14,951 bases of DNA from an uncultured Oscillospiraceae bacterium (GTDB lineage: Bacteria; Bacillota; Clostridia; Oscillospirales; Oscillospiraceae), in the NCBI GenBank assembly GCA_934636045.1, contig CAKTZP010000039.1, positions 1-14,951 on the forward strand, read 5' to 3'. Below are positions 1 through 6,721 of this stretch, one piece after another. A program made the translations under genes and the position numbers. How positions within the stretch are numbered: the first letter of the stretch is position 1; every line of letters begins with the position of its first letter. The notes under the pieces are model-generated. The model made no database searches, had not been told where the DNA came from, and worked only from the letters and a program-made list of their open reading frames with translations.

Positions 1-51
1 AACTGTCATTTTCCCAACAGCAGCATCGCCAATTATAAATAATAGTTTCAT
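1..51 (-). CDS. P-loop NTPase, N-terminal fragment (cut by window edge)
   Basis: Only the first 17 codons lie in the window; the gene runs off the left end. The start is ATG with a GAGGTG ribosome binding site 5 bases upstream. The visible peptide begins MKLLFIIGDAAVGKMTV: a hydrophobic beta strand followed by a Walker A loop (GDAAVGKM, residues 8-15), the layout of a nucleotide-binding ATPase/kinase. From memory, a group of small Firmicutes AAA/shikimate-kinase-like proteins starts in nearly this way, with Met in place of the usual Ser/Thr after GK. The substrate is unknown. It is transcribed from the promoter at 86-114, separately from the alcohol dehydrogenase upstream. Confidence 0.7.
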   Translation of the reverse strand, partial: MKLLFIIGDAAVGKMTV

Positions 52-85
52 AAAACACCTCAACAAATTCCGATTTCCCAGCAAC

Positions 86-114
86 ATTATATCACACGCC
101 CGGCACATTTTCCA
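86..114 (-). promoter_or_regulatory. Sigma-A type promoter for the P-loop gene
   Basis: On the minus strand a perfect -10 box TATAAT (86-91) lies 17 bases from TGGAAA (109-114, 4 of 6 matches to TTGACA). Transcription would begin near 79, giving a leader of about 28 bases before the ATG at 49-51. Confidence 0.75.
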
Positions 115-290
115 GCTTGTGTTTTATAGCGGCATTGCAGATGTCCTGCATTGCCGCTGTGATTTTTGGTGTTCTCTGTCTGCGGATGCTTTTTGCGACA
201 CCGCCTTGCTCGCCGTCCACGAGCTCATTTCCCTTCCTGTCCGGATTGAGCAGGGCATTGCGCTCGTTCAGGCGGGCTTTTTCGCGAAAG
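92..290 (-). other. Non-assigned gap with a stop-free stretch
   Basis: This gap between the alcohol dehydrogenase stop and the P-loop gene promoter has one minus-strand frame open to a TGA at 92-94, directly beside the -10 box. The reading has a protein-like, charged composition (for example NERNALLNPDRKGNE, ending in KHKLENVPGV). There is no ATG with a ribosome binding site after the dehydrogenase stop, and the frame only becomes longer by running into the dehydrogenase coding sequence. It may be a decayed gene tail or a repeat element. I do not recognise it. Confidence 0.2.
128..158. repeat. Imperfect inverted repeat (hairpin)
   Basis: Arms 128-140 (AGCGGCATTGCAG) and 146-158 (CTGCATTGCCGCT) pair over 13 bp with one central mismatch and a 5-base loop. 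No clear U-tract follows on either strand: the plus side has GTGATTTTTGG, the minus side ATAAAACAC. A role as terminator of the dehydrogenase transcript is possible but not convincing. Confidence 0.5.
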
Positions 291-1328
291 CTATCCTGCC
301 GTGATTGCCACCTTGATGACACCGTCCAGCCGGTTTTCAAAGATGTGATAGGCCTCCTCGATTCGGCGCAACGGAAAACGGTGCGTAATCAGCGGCGTGG
401 TGTCGATTTTCCCCTGCTCGATCAGGCGCAGGATTTCCGCACAGTCGCAGCCGTCCACGCCGCCGGTCTTGAAGGTCAGGTTCTTGCCGTACATTTCCGG
501 CAGGGGCAGCGTCTGCGCCTCATCGTAGAGGGCAACCACCGTCACAACGGCGTTGGGGCGGGCACAGCGCCACGCAAGCCGGAGGGTATCCTTGCCGCCT
601 GCCACCTCCAGCACCACATCGGCCCCGCCGTGTTCGCTATGCTCCCGCACGAAGGCTTCGCAGCGCTCCGGCTGGCAAAGCAGCACCTCCGGGTAATGCT
701 TCCGGACAAATTCAACGCGCGCCGGGTCCTTCTCGCAGACGATGATACGCTTCGGCGCCTTCAGCATGACACACAGCAGTGTGCAGATGCCCGTGGGGCC
801 TGCGCCGATGATGAGGACGGTATCCTCCGGCTTGATTTCCGAGATGCGGGCAGCCCAAAAGCCGGTGGCCAGAATGTCGCCGACGAACAGCGCCTGCTCG
901 TCCGAAACGCTGTCCGGAATCTTGTTCAGTCCCTGGTCGGCATAAGGTACACGGACGAATTCCGCTTGCCCGCCGTCGATGCGGCAGCCCAACGCCCAGC
1001 CGCCGTTGGGGTCGGTGCAGTTGTTCACCCAGCCGTGCCGGCAGAAGTAGCACTCGCCGCAGAAGGTCTCCACATTCACCGTCACCCGGTCACCGGGCCG
1101 CACGGTTGTGACCTCTGCGCCGGTGGACTCCACAACGCCTACCATCTCGTGTCCGACCGTAATACCCGGTACAGCCCGGGGCACAGAGCCGTGCTGAATG
1201 TGCAGATCGCTGGTGCAGATAGACCCCAGCGTTACCCGCACAATGGCGTCACGGGGATTTTCAATTTTCGGCACCGGCTTGTCCAGAAGAGCAAACTTGC
1301 CGTGTTCTATGTAGGTTAGTGCTTTCAT
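291..1328 (-). CDS. Zinc-dependent alcohol dehydrogenase (medium-chain family)
   Basis: Predicted cytoplasmic NAD(P)-linked oxidoreductase of 345 residues, the usual length for the medium-chain zinc family. Visible features in order are catalytic zinc ligand Cys38 (SICTSD), the GHE signature His60-Glu61, the structural zinc cluster C90-x2-C93-x2-C96-x7-C104 (CGECYFCRHGWVNNC), and a Rossmann GAGPTG loop. The C-terminal part continues the fold (PLPEMYGKNLTFKTGG, ITHRFPL). The start at 1326-1328 was chosen because GGAGG lies 7 bases upstream and the protein then begins MKALTYIEHGK, as in the family; an upstream ATG at 1379 has no such site. The substrate cannot be told from sequence. It sits alone, downstream of the terminator at 1380-1410, with a perfect palindrome in its short leader. 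Confidence 0.9.
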   Translation of the reverse strand: MKALTYIEHGKFALLDKPVPKIENPRDAIVRVTLGSICTSDLHIQHGSVPRAVPGITVGHEMVGVVESTGAEVTTVRPGDRVTVNVETFCGECYFCRHGWVNNCTDPNGGWALGCRIDGGQAEFVRVPYADQGLNKIPDSVSDEQALFVGDILATGFWAARISEIKPEDTVLIIGAGPTGICTLLCVMLKAPKRIIVCEKDPARVEFVRKHYPEVLLCQPERCEAFVREHSEHGGADVVLEVAGGKDTLRLAWRCARPNAVVTVVALYDEAQTLPLPEMYGKNLTFKTGGVDGCDCAEILRLIEQGKIDTTPLITHRFPLRRIEEAYHIFENRLDGVIKVAITAG

Positions 1329-1353
1329 AATAAGCCTCCAGATCATCCATTTC

Positions 1354-1367
1354 CCCTGTGCACAGGG
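1354..1367. promoter_or_regulatory. 14-bp perfect palindrome, possible operator
   Basis: CCCTGTGCACAGGG is an exact palindrome lying 26 bases upstream of the alcohol dehydrogenase start, in the only 50 bases between the upstream terminator and this gene. Its position suits a repressor or activator site. No convincing -35/-10 pair was found around it. Confidence 0.35.
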
Positions 1368-1379
1368 TTGGCTTTGCAT

Positions 1380-1410
1380 AAAAACCGCCCGGCTTGTTGG
1401 AGCCGGGCGG
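1380..1410 (-). terminator. Intrinsic terminator of the pepF operon
   Basis: On the minus strand, a perfect 10-bp GC-rich stem (CCGCCCGGCT with AGCCGGGCGG, loop 6) is followed directly by TTTTT. It lies 15 bases past the stop of the 88-residue gene. Confidence 0.92.
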
Positions 1411-1425
1411 GAGATACGGATGCGC

Positions 1426-1692
1426 TTATGCTTGCGCTTCGATCCATGCTTTCATTGCGGCGCGGCCCTCTTCGCTCATGGGAAAGGTCTGCTGTCCCTC
1501 CATCCGGCTGAGCTCGTAGCACCATTCGCCGTGCCAATACTCGGCAGTAATGGAGCTTTCGGCCATGTCGACCTCCTTGGGCGTGGCCATCACGACCGTC
1601 GGAACGATGCGGAAGCGCAGCAGCCCACAGCTGCCGGTGAAGGAATTGCCGTTTTCGAAGGTATGCAGCGTCGGAATATAGATGTCCGGCAC
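1426..1692 (-). CDS. Conserved-looking 88-residue protein of unknown function, coupled to pepF
   Basis: Small soluble protein with no signal peptide, membrane segment or recognised domain. The N-terminal half is beta-rich (GLLRFRIVPTVVMATPKEVDM), the middle has an aromatic stretch EYWHGEWCYE, and the C-terminus is helical (MSEEGRAAMKAWIEAQ). The start is GTG at 1690-1692. The AGGAG that serves it lies within the last codons and stop of pepF, and only 3 bases separate the two genes, so translation is probably coupled. The intrinsic terminator follows at once, making this the last gene of a two-gene operon. Co-expression with a cytosolic peptidase is the only clue to function. Confidence 0.8.
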   Translation of the reverse strand: MPDIYIPTLHTFENGNSFTGSCGLLRFRIVPTVVMATPKEVDMAESSITAEYWHGEWCYELSRMEGQQTFPMSEEGRAAMKAWIEAQA

Positions 1693-1695
1693 GGC

Positions 1696-3501
1696 TTACT
1701 CCTGCATCAGCGCTTCCATCTCGTCGAGCAGCTCGCCGAACAGTGCCAGCGCGTCCTCGACGGGCTTGGTGGTGCTCATGTCAACACCCGCACCCTTCAG
1801 CAGGTCGATCGGGCTCTTGCTGCAGCCGCCGGAGAGGAAGCCAAGGTAATCCTTGACGGCCGGCTCGCCCTCGCGGAGGATCCGCTGGGACAGCGCAACG
1901 GCAGCGGAGTAGCCGGTGGCGTACTGGAAGACGTAGTAGTTGTAGTAGAAGTGCGGAATGCGCATCCACTCCATAGCGATCTCGTCGTCGAGCACGATGT
2001 CGTCGCCGAAGTAGAGCTTATTCAGGCGGCGGTACTCCTCGTTGAGCACGTCGGGCGTCAGGCTGGTGCCCTCCTGCGCCAGCTTGCCGATGTTGAGCTC
2101 GAACTCGGCGAACATCGTCTGGCGGTAGAGCGTGGTGCGGAAGCCCTCGAGGAAGTGGTTGATGAGGTAGGCGCGCTCCTTCTTGTCGGTGGTCTGGCCG
2201 AGCAGGTACTGCATCAGCAGTGCCTCGTTGCAGGTAGACGCGACCTCGGCGACGAAGATGACATAGTCGGCATCGAGCGGGGCCTGATGCTTATTGGACA
2301 GGTAGGAGTGCATCGCGTGACCCATCTCGTGCGCCAGCGTGAACTGGCTGTCGAGCGTGCCGGTGTAGTTCATCAGGACGAAGGGATGCACCTTTGCGCC
2401 CGCGGAATAGGCGCCGGAGCGCTTGCCCGCGTTCTCGTAGATATCGACCCAGCGGCTCTCGAAGCCGTGCTTGAGCACCTTGCAGTAGTCCTCGCCGAGA
2501 GGAGCGACGGCCTTGAGGACCAGCGCCTTGGCCTCGTCGATGCTCGCCTTCTTGGCCACATCCTCGACCAGCGGGGTGTAGATATCGTAGAAGTGCAGCT
2601 CATCGACGCCCAGCAGCTTTTTGCGAAGCGCAACGTAGCGGTGCATCTTGTCCATGTTCTTATGGACAGCCTCGATCAGGTTCGTGTAGACGCTCGTCGG
2701 AACGTTTGTCATGTCAAGAGAGGCCTCCATGGCGGAGGAGTACTTGCGCGCGGTGGCAAAGAACTGCAGCTGCTTGACCTGCGCAGACAGGACGGCGGCA
2801 ATCGTATTCTTAAAGCTGCCGTAGGTATGGTAAAGATTCTCGAACGCACTCTTGCGCAGCGCGCGGTCGGGGCTTTCCATGTAGGAAATGTAGGTGCCCT
2901 GTGACAGGGGATGCTTCTCGCCCTTGCTGTCCACGGCGTCGGGGAAGGTCACGTCAGCGTCGTTGAACATACCGAAGATGGTGTCGGGCGCGTTGGCCAT
3001 TTCACCGGCGGCGGCGAGCAGCTTTTCCTCGGCGGGGCTGAGAACGTGCGCGCGGCGGCGGCGAATGTCGTCGAGGTAGCGGCGGTAATGCTCCAGCTTC
3101 GGCTGCTCCGCGTAGAATTTCTCCATCGTCTCATCGTCGATGGCCATGATCTCGGGCGCTGCGAAGCTGGCGGCGGCGTTCAGCTCAACGGCAGCGCTCA
3201 TCAGGCTGCCGACCATCGCCTGATACTTGGAAACGCGGGCATCCTCATCCGAGCGGCGCATGGCGTAGTTGCCCAGCGCGTCAAACAGCACGGCGGAATC
3301 CTCGTCCCATTTCACATAGGCCAGCAGGGTGTCCGCGGACTGGCCGAGCTTCCCGGCAAAGGCCGCGGCCTGCGGGATCATGTCCTTGACCTTCTTCAGG
3401 TCCTCCTCCCACAGCTCGTCGGTGGCATAAATGTCATGGATCGCCCACTTGTCCTCCTCGCGGATCTCGGAGCGTTCCGGAATTCTCTTGGTTTCTGCCA
3501 T
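1696..3501 (-). CDS. pepF: Oligoendopeptidase F (M3B metallopeptidase)
   Basis: Cytoplasmic zinc endopeptidase that cuts short peptides. The 601-residue length is typical of PepF. The catalytic HEXXH is HEMGH at 391-395 within FTLAHEMGHAMHSY, and the third zinc ligand is expected at Glu419 (VAEVAST). Upstream, KVHPFVLMNYTGTLD (370-384) matches the conserved strand before the active site, and the N-terminal PepF domain covers roughly residues 110-180. The ATG at 3499-3501 is preceded by AAGGAGG. A promoter lies at 3534-3562 and the terminator at 1380-1410, so pepF and the 88-residue gene form a complete unit. Peptides could be supplied by the Opp/Dpp-type transporter whose end is at the right edge, but no direct link is visible. 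Confidence 0.96.
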   Translation of the reverse strand: MAETKRIPERSEIREEDKWAIHDIYATDELWEEDLKKVKDMIPQAAAFAGKLGQSADTLLAYVKWDEDSAVLFDALGNYAMRRSDEDARVSKYQAMVGSLMSAAVELNAAASFAAPEIMAIDDETMEKFYAEQPKLEHYRRYLDDIRRRRAHVLSPAEEKLLAAAGEMANAPDTIFGMFNDADVTFPDAVDSKGEKHPLSQGTYISYMESPDRALRKSAFENLYHTYGSFKNTIAAVLSAQVKQLQFFATARKYSSAMEASLDMTNVPTSVYTNLIEAVHKNMDKMHRYVALRKKLLGVDELHFYDIYTPLVEDVAKKASIDEAKALVLKAVAPLGEDYCKVLKHGFESRWVDIYENAGKRSGAYSAGAKVHPFVLMNYTGTLDSQFTLAHEMGHAMHSYLSNKHQAPLDADYVIFVAEVASTCNEALLMQYLLGQTTDKKERAYLINHFLEGFRTTLYRQTMFAEFELNIGKLAQEGTSLTPDVLNEEYRRLNKLYFGDDIVLDDEIAMEWMRIPHFYYNYYVFQYATGYSAAVALSQRILREGEPAVKDYLGFLSGGCSKSPIDLLKGAGVDMSTTKPVEDALALFGELLDEMEALMQE

Positions 3502-3533
3502 TGGTTCTTTCCTCCTTGTGGTTAGTTTTTGCT

Positions 3534-3562
3534 ATCATACCACGTTTTGCCCCACAAAACAA
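3534..3562 (-). promoter_or_regulatory. Predicted promoter of pepF
   Basis: The minus strand has TATGAT (3534-3539, 5 of 6 matches) as -10, a 17-base spacer and TTGTTT (3557-3562) as a weak -35. Transcription would start about 25 bases before the pepF ATG. It lies just past the stop of the Cys-rich gene. Confidence 0.55.
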
Positions 3563-3584
3563 TCCATGCAGCAAAAAACTGTGG

Positions 3585-3758
3585 TCAATTTTTTTCGTTC
3601 TGCTCCAAAAAAGCGCGGATCTGCGCCGCGATGGGGCACTCGGCGCAGTGCTCGCAGGTCGGGTAGCTGCAATCTGCCGTCTGCTCCTCGCGGTCGACCA
3701 GCACCGTCCGCGCCGCGTTGCACACGCAGCAGTAGCCGGAGATCAGTTTTTCTTCCAT
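3585..3758 (-). CDS. Small Cys-rich protein, probably metal-binding
   Basis: 57 residues starting MEEKLISGYCCVCNAARTV. It has seven cysteines, in a CCVC group near the N-terminus and a C-x4-C-x2-C-x2-C group (CSYPTCEHCAECP) in the middle, then a helical tail ending FLEQNEKN. The spacing suggests a zinc-ribbon-like or other metal site; this is inference. The ATG at 3756-3758 has GGAGG 7 bases upstream. The gene overlaps the end of the ABC flippase gene by 16 bases in a different frame, so the two are probably translated together. I recall similar small Cys-rich proteins in Clostridia but no assigned function. Confidence 0.75.
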   Translation of the reverse strand: MEEKLISGYCCVCNAARTVLVDREEQTADCSYPTCEHCAECPIAAQIRAFLEQNEKN

Positions 3759-5494
3759 GCCGTTTCCTCCTCTACGCCGCCGTCCGTCACCCGGTAGATT
3801 ACATCGCAATCCCGGAGCGTGGTCAGACGATGGGCCACAATGATGATCGTTTTCTCCGCGCCGAGCGCGTGCACGGCCTGCATGACCGCCGTCTCCGTTT
3901 CGCTGTCGAGCGAGGAGGTCGCCTCGTCGAAAAAGACGAGCGCCGGGTCGCGGTACAGGGCGCGGGCAATGCCGACGCGCTGACGCTGGCCGCCGGAGAG
4001 ACGCACGCCGCGCTCGCCGATGAGCGTATCCAAGCCGTCCCTCAGGCCGCGGACAAAGTCGGCCAGCTGCGCGCTCTCCAGTGCGCGCCAGACCGCCGCC
4101 TCGTCGATCTCCTCCGGTGCAAGGCCGAGGGCAACGTTATTGCGGATCGTATCGTCCGTGAGATAGATGCTCTGTGGGATGTAGCCGATCCGGCGCTGCC
4201 ACGCGGCGCTGTTTTCGCAGATATCTTGCGCGCCGCAGCAAACGGTGCCGCTGTCCGGCCGCAGCAGGCCGAGCATCACGTCGACAAGCGTCGTTTTGCC
4301 CGCGCCGGTCACGCCGACGATGCCGACCGTCTGCCCGCGCCGGATGCGCAGGTTCACATGCTGCAATACCGTTTCGCCGCGGTCGGGATAGGTGTAGGAA
4401 ACATCGGTCAGCACGATATCACCCACGGGCTGCACCGGGTCGGGCGTCTGCGTCCCCTGCGCCGCGCGCTCGCGCTCCTCGCGCTCCGATTCCTGCAAAT
4501 CGCGGTGCAGCGCGTCCAGCGCCGGACGCTGAAAGGCGATGGTGTTGATGGCGGAATTGATGGAGCTGACGCGCGGCAGCAGGCGCACCGCCGCCAGCGC
4601 AAAGGCGGACAGCGACGGCACCACCGCCGCCAAGTCCGCGCCGGAGGCGATTCGGTAGGCCACCACGCCGAGAACGCTGCAAACGCACAGCGTTTCGATG
4701 AGCATATTCGGCAGGGCGGCCATAATGCTGTACCTTCGTCCCAGCTCGACCGACTGCGCCCCGGCATGCTCATATTCCGCAACAAAAAACCGCTCGCGTC
4801 CCATGAGCTTGACCTCCTTGATGCCGCCGATGGCCTGATGAATGGCCTTGTACATTTTCGCGCTATAGTCCCGGCTTTCCGCGCCCGCCTTGCGGATGCG
4901 CCCGCGCACGAGGAAAAAGTACAGCGCCGAGCACACCAGCAGCGCCGCCGAGACGGCCAGCGTCATCCACACGTCCACGACGAGCAGGAACACAACCAGC
5001 ACCGCGACGATCAGCACGCTGGAGAGCAAGCCCATCAGCGTCGAGACCACGGCGAACGCGCCGCCCACGTCGCCGGTGATGCTGCGCAGAATTTCGGCGG
5101 TGTTGCGCTGGAGGTGGAAGGTGTAGGGCTTGTCCATGTAGCAGCGGAGCATCCGCGCGCCCATGCGCACGCGGTTGGCCGCCACGAGACGCACGCTCAG
5201 GTGCAGCATCAGCAGGCGGTACAGGTTTTTGACGATGTAGACCGCCATGATGGTAAACGTGAGCGCCAGCAGCACCGCGCTGTCCGTTTCGGCGTGCAGC
5301 AGCCCGGCAAGCCAGCGGTACCACGCCGCGTTATGCGATGCCGTCGGATTGAGCAGGACGTTCAGAAACGGCAGGATCAGCGACACGCCGAAAAAGTCAA
5401 ACGCCGTGCCGATCCATTGCAAAAAGAACAGCAGCAGGAACAAAAGCCGCTGTTTGCGCGGGAAAATATCGCGCAGTTCCCTCAAAAGCTTCAT
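3743..5494 (-). CDS. PglK-like ABC transporter, fused permease and ATPase (lipid-linked glycan flippase type)
   Basis: 583-residue type I ABC half-transporter, probably a homodimer in the cytoplasmic membrane. Residues 1-310 carry about six membrane segments, the first near 15-50. The ATPase domain has Walker A GVTGAGKT (394-401), Q-loop Gln441 in IGYIPQS, signature LSGGQ (499-503), Walker B FFDE with Asp523-Glu524, and H-loop His555. From memory of Campylobacter PglK the match is close in the membrane domain (AEILRSITGDV, LALYRLMP-like AAVRLLPR) and the ATPase (IPQSIYLTDDTIRNN), favouring a lipid-linked oligosaccharide flippase over a drug exporter. No glycosyltransferase lies nearby to confirm the cargo. 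The ATG at 5492-5494 has AGGAG upstream and its own promoter at 5524-5552. Its 3' end overlaps the Cys-rich gene. Confidence 0.88.
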   Translation of the reverse strand: MKLLRELRDIFPRKQRLLFLLLFFLQWIGTAFDFFGVSLILPFLNVLLNPTASHNAAWYRWLAGLLHAETDSAVLLALTFTIMAVYIVKNLYRLLMLHLSVRLVAANRVRMGARMLRCYMDKPYTFHLQRNTAEILRSITGDVGGAFAVVSTLMGLLSSVLIVAVLVVFLLVVDVWMTLAVSAALLVCSALYFFLVRGRIRKAGAESRDYSAKMYKAIHQAIGGIKEVKLMGRERFFVAEYEHAGAQSVELGRRYSIMAALPNMLIETLCVCSVLGVVAYRIASGADLAAVVPSLSAFALAAVRLLPRVSSINSAINTIAFQRPALDALHRDLQESEREERERAAQGTQTPDPVQPVGDIVLTDVSYTYPDRGETVLQHVNLRIRRGQTVGIVGVTGAGKTTLVDVMLGLLRPDSGTVCCGAQDICENSAAWQRRIGYIPQSIYLTDDTIRNNVALGLAPEEIDEAAVWRALESAQLADFVRGLRDGLDTLIGERGVRLSGGQRQRVGIARALYRDPALVFFDEATSSLDSETETAVMQAVHALGAEKTIIIVAHRLTTLRDCDVIYRVTDGGVEEETAWKKN

Positions 5495-5523
5495 GGCGCA
5501 GCTCCTTTTTTTCTTTCTCCTCG

Positions 5524-5552
5524 ATGATACCACACAGCGCAGAAAAAGTAAA
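5524..5552 (-). promoter_or_regulatory. Promoter of the ABC flippase gene
   Basis: The minus strand has -10 TATCAT (5524-5529), a 17-base spacer and -35 TTTACT (5547-5552). It is back to back with the plus-strand promoter at 5576-5604; 23 bases separate the two -35 boxes. Confidence 0.65.
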
Positions 5553-5575
5553 TAGCGCAAAGCCGGGTTTCACAC

Positions 5576-5604
5576 TTGTAAAAGCGGCGGTTTTGCAGTA
5601 TAAT
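5576..5604 (+). promoter_or_regulatory. Promoter of the DUF2953-gerW operon
   Basis: TTGTAA (5576-5581), a 17-base spacer and a perfect TATAAT (5599-5604). The expected start is near 5611, about 32 bases before the ATG. The boxes look like the vegetative sigma factor; no sporulation sigma consensus was evident. Confidence 0.8.
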
Positions 5605-5642
5605 ACGGGTAACTATGAGGCTGCGGCGAAGGAGGCGGGAGA

Positions 5643-6311
5643 ATGACGGCGCTTTGGATCGTGCTGGGAATTCTTGCCCTGCCGGGGCTGTTGCTGCTGC
5701 TGCCGCTGCGCATTACGCTGCGTTATTGCCCGGAGGACGGCTTTTCCTACTGCGTCCGGCTGCTGGTCTTTCCGCTTGTTTCCTCCGACCGGGAGAAAAA
5801 GCCGAAAAAAGAGAAAAAAGCGCCCGCAAAGTCCGCCAAGCCGCAGGCTCCGGCGAAGAAAAAAGGCGCGCTGCCCGACCTGCTGTCCCTTCTTGGGCTC
5901 GGCGAGGTCAGCACCGCCGCAAGGGCGAAGGCCGCCGTTGCCGAGCGCGGGCTGCCGGAGGTTCTCGGCGACGTAGCCGCGGCCGTTCGGCGGCTGCTGG
6001 CGCAGACGGGGCGCTGCCTCGGCGCGGGCGTGTTTGAGCGCTTTGCGCTGACGGTCGTCATCGGCGGGGACGACGCGGCCGAGGCTGCCTTCAGCTACGG
6101 TGCGGCCTGCGCCGCAGTCTATTCGCTGGTCTCGCTGCTGGAGCAGTCGATGACCGTGCACCGCCGCCACGTGGCTGTGGAGATCGACTACACGCAGGAG
6201 CAAAGCCGCGTCGCGCTCGACCTGCGGCTGCGCTACCGGATGTGGCGCTTTGTCCGTTATCTGTTCTTCCTTCTGGGAAATTATCTGAAAAAGGAGCGAA
6301 AGCCGTCATGA
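5643..6311 (+). CDS. ytfI: DUF2953 domain protein (YtfI-like)
   Basis: 222 residues with an N-terminal membrane segment (about 3-22, rich in Leu), a Lys/Ala/Pro-rich linker (about 50-76) and a C-terminal half typical of DUF2953, including TVVIGGDDAAEAAFSYGAA and a YRMWRFVRYLFF ending. In Bacillus subtilis the DUF2953 gene ytfI lies directly before ytfJ, and the same pair is seen here, which supports the call. The biochemical role is unknown; a membrane-attached sporulation-related role is inferred from the pairing. The ATG at 5643 has AAGGAGG 7 bases upstream. Its stop overlaps the ATG of the next gene by 4 bases (ATGA). Confidence 0.8.
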   Translation: MTALWIVLGILALPGLLLLLPLRITLRYCPEDGFSYCVRLLVFPLVSSDREKKPKKEKKAPAKSAKPQAPAKKKGALPDLLSLLGLGEVSTAARAKAAVAERGLPEVLGDVAAAVRRLLAQTGRCLGAGVFERFALTVVIGGDDAAEAAFSYGAACAAVYSLVSLLEQSMTVHRRHVAVEIDYTQEQSRVALDLRLRYRMWRFVRYLFFLLGNYLKKERKPS

Positions 6312-6703
6312 GTCAACTCTTGCCGATTTTTGAATTCACTGCCGAGCAGACGCGCAAGCTCGCTGCGGAGCAGACCGTGGCCGAGGCGCCCATTGTCATC
6401 GGGGATGTCACGATCGTGCCCATTTCCACGCTGTCGTGCGGCTTTTCCTGCGGCGGCTCGGATCTGACCAAGCGCGCCGACGGCGTACTGGCCGGCGCGG
6501 GTGGAAAGGTCAAGCGCACGCCGCTGACCTACCTTGCCGTCTGCGGCTCGGATGTGCGGCTGCTGCAGGTCGAGGCCGCCGAGACCTCCAAGGGCGGCCT
6601 GCTTTCCGCGCTGACGCCGCTCGTCGCGCAATTTAAGGACAAGCTCACCGCCAAAAAGGCGGAAAAATCTGACCATACCGAAAAAAATGGCGCTGCCGAA
6701 TGA
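6308..6703 (+). CDS. ytfJ: GerW/YtfJ family sporulation protein
   Basis: 131-residue protein of the Spore_YtfJ family. The family signature is visible at about 26-50: PIVIGDVTIVPISTLSCGF followed by a CGG turn, a Gly/Ala loop (VLAGAGGKVKR) and the strand TYLAVCGSDVRLLQVE. The C-terminus is Lys-rich. In Bacillus subtilis this family is needed for normal spore germination or coat function; the molecular role is unclear. It is translationally coupled to the DUF2953 gene (ATGA overlap, AAGGAG about 10 bases upstream). Its stop codon lies in the loop of the terminator hairpin at 6681-6714. The presence of the pair suggests a sporulating ancestor or a spore-forming host. Confidence 0.88.
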   Translation: MSQLLPIFEFTAEQTRKLAAEQTVAEAPIVIGDVTIVPISTLSCGFSCGGSDLTKRADGVLAGAGGKVKRTPLTYLAVCGSDVRLLQVEAAETSKGGLLSALTPLVAQFKDKLTAKKAEKSDHTEKNGAAE

Positions 6704-6714
6704 GCAGCGCCATT
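6681..6714. terminator. Shared terminator between convergent genes
   Basis: A perfect 11-bp stem (6686-6696 with 6704-6714, loop 7) includes the stop codon of the gerW-family gene in its loop. On the minus strand it is followed by a T run (6687-6681), making a strong intrinsic terminator for the TIGR00300 gene that ends at 6722. On the plus strand the downstream sequence is GTAAAAATC, so termination there is less certain. Confidence 0.85.
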
Positions 6715-6721
6715 GTAAAAA

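Noticed and set aside
1420..2904. 494-codon plus-strand ORF opposite pepF
   Set aside because: It is antisense to a clear M3 peptidase; its Val/Leu/His-rich composition is the usual shadow of GC-rich coding sequence, and it has no domain.
3431..5527. 698-codon plus-strand ORF opposite the ABC flippase
   Set aside because: Shadow frame: rich in Arg, His, Gln and Ala, no motifs, and it runs through the promoter of pepF and both genes on the other strand.
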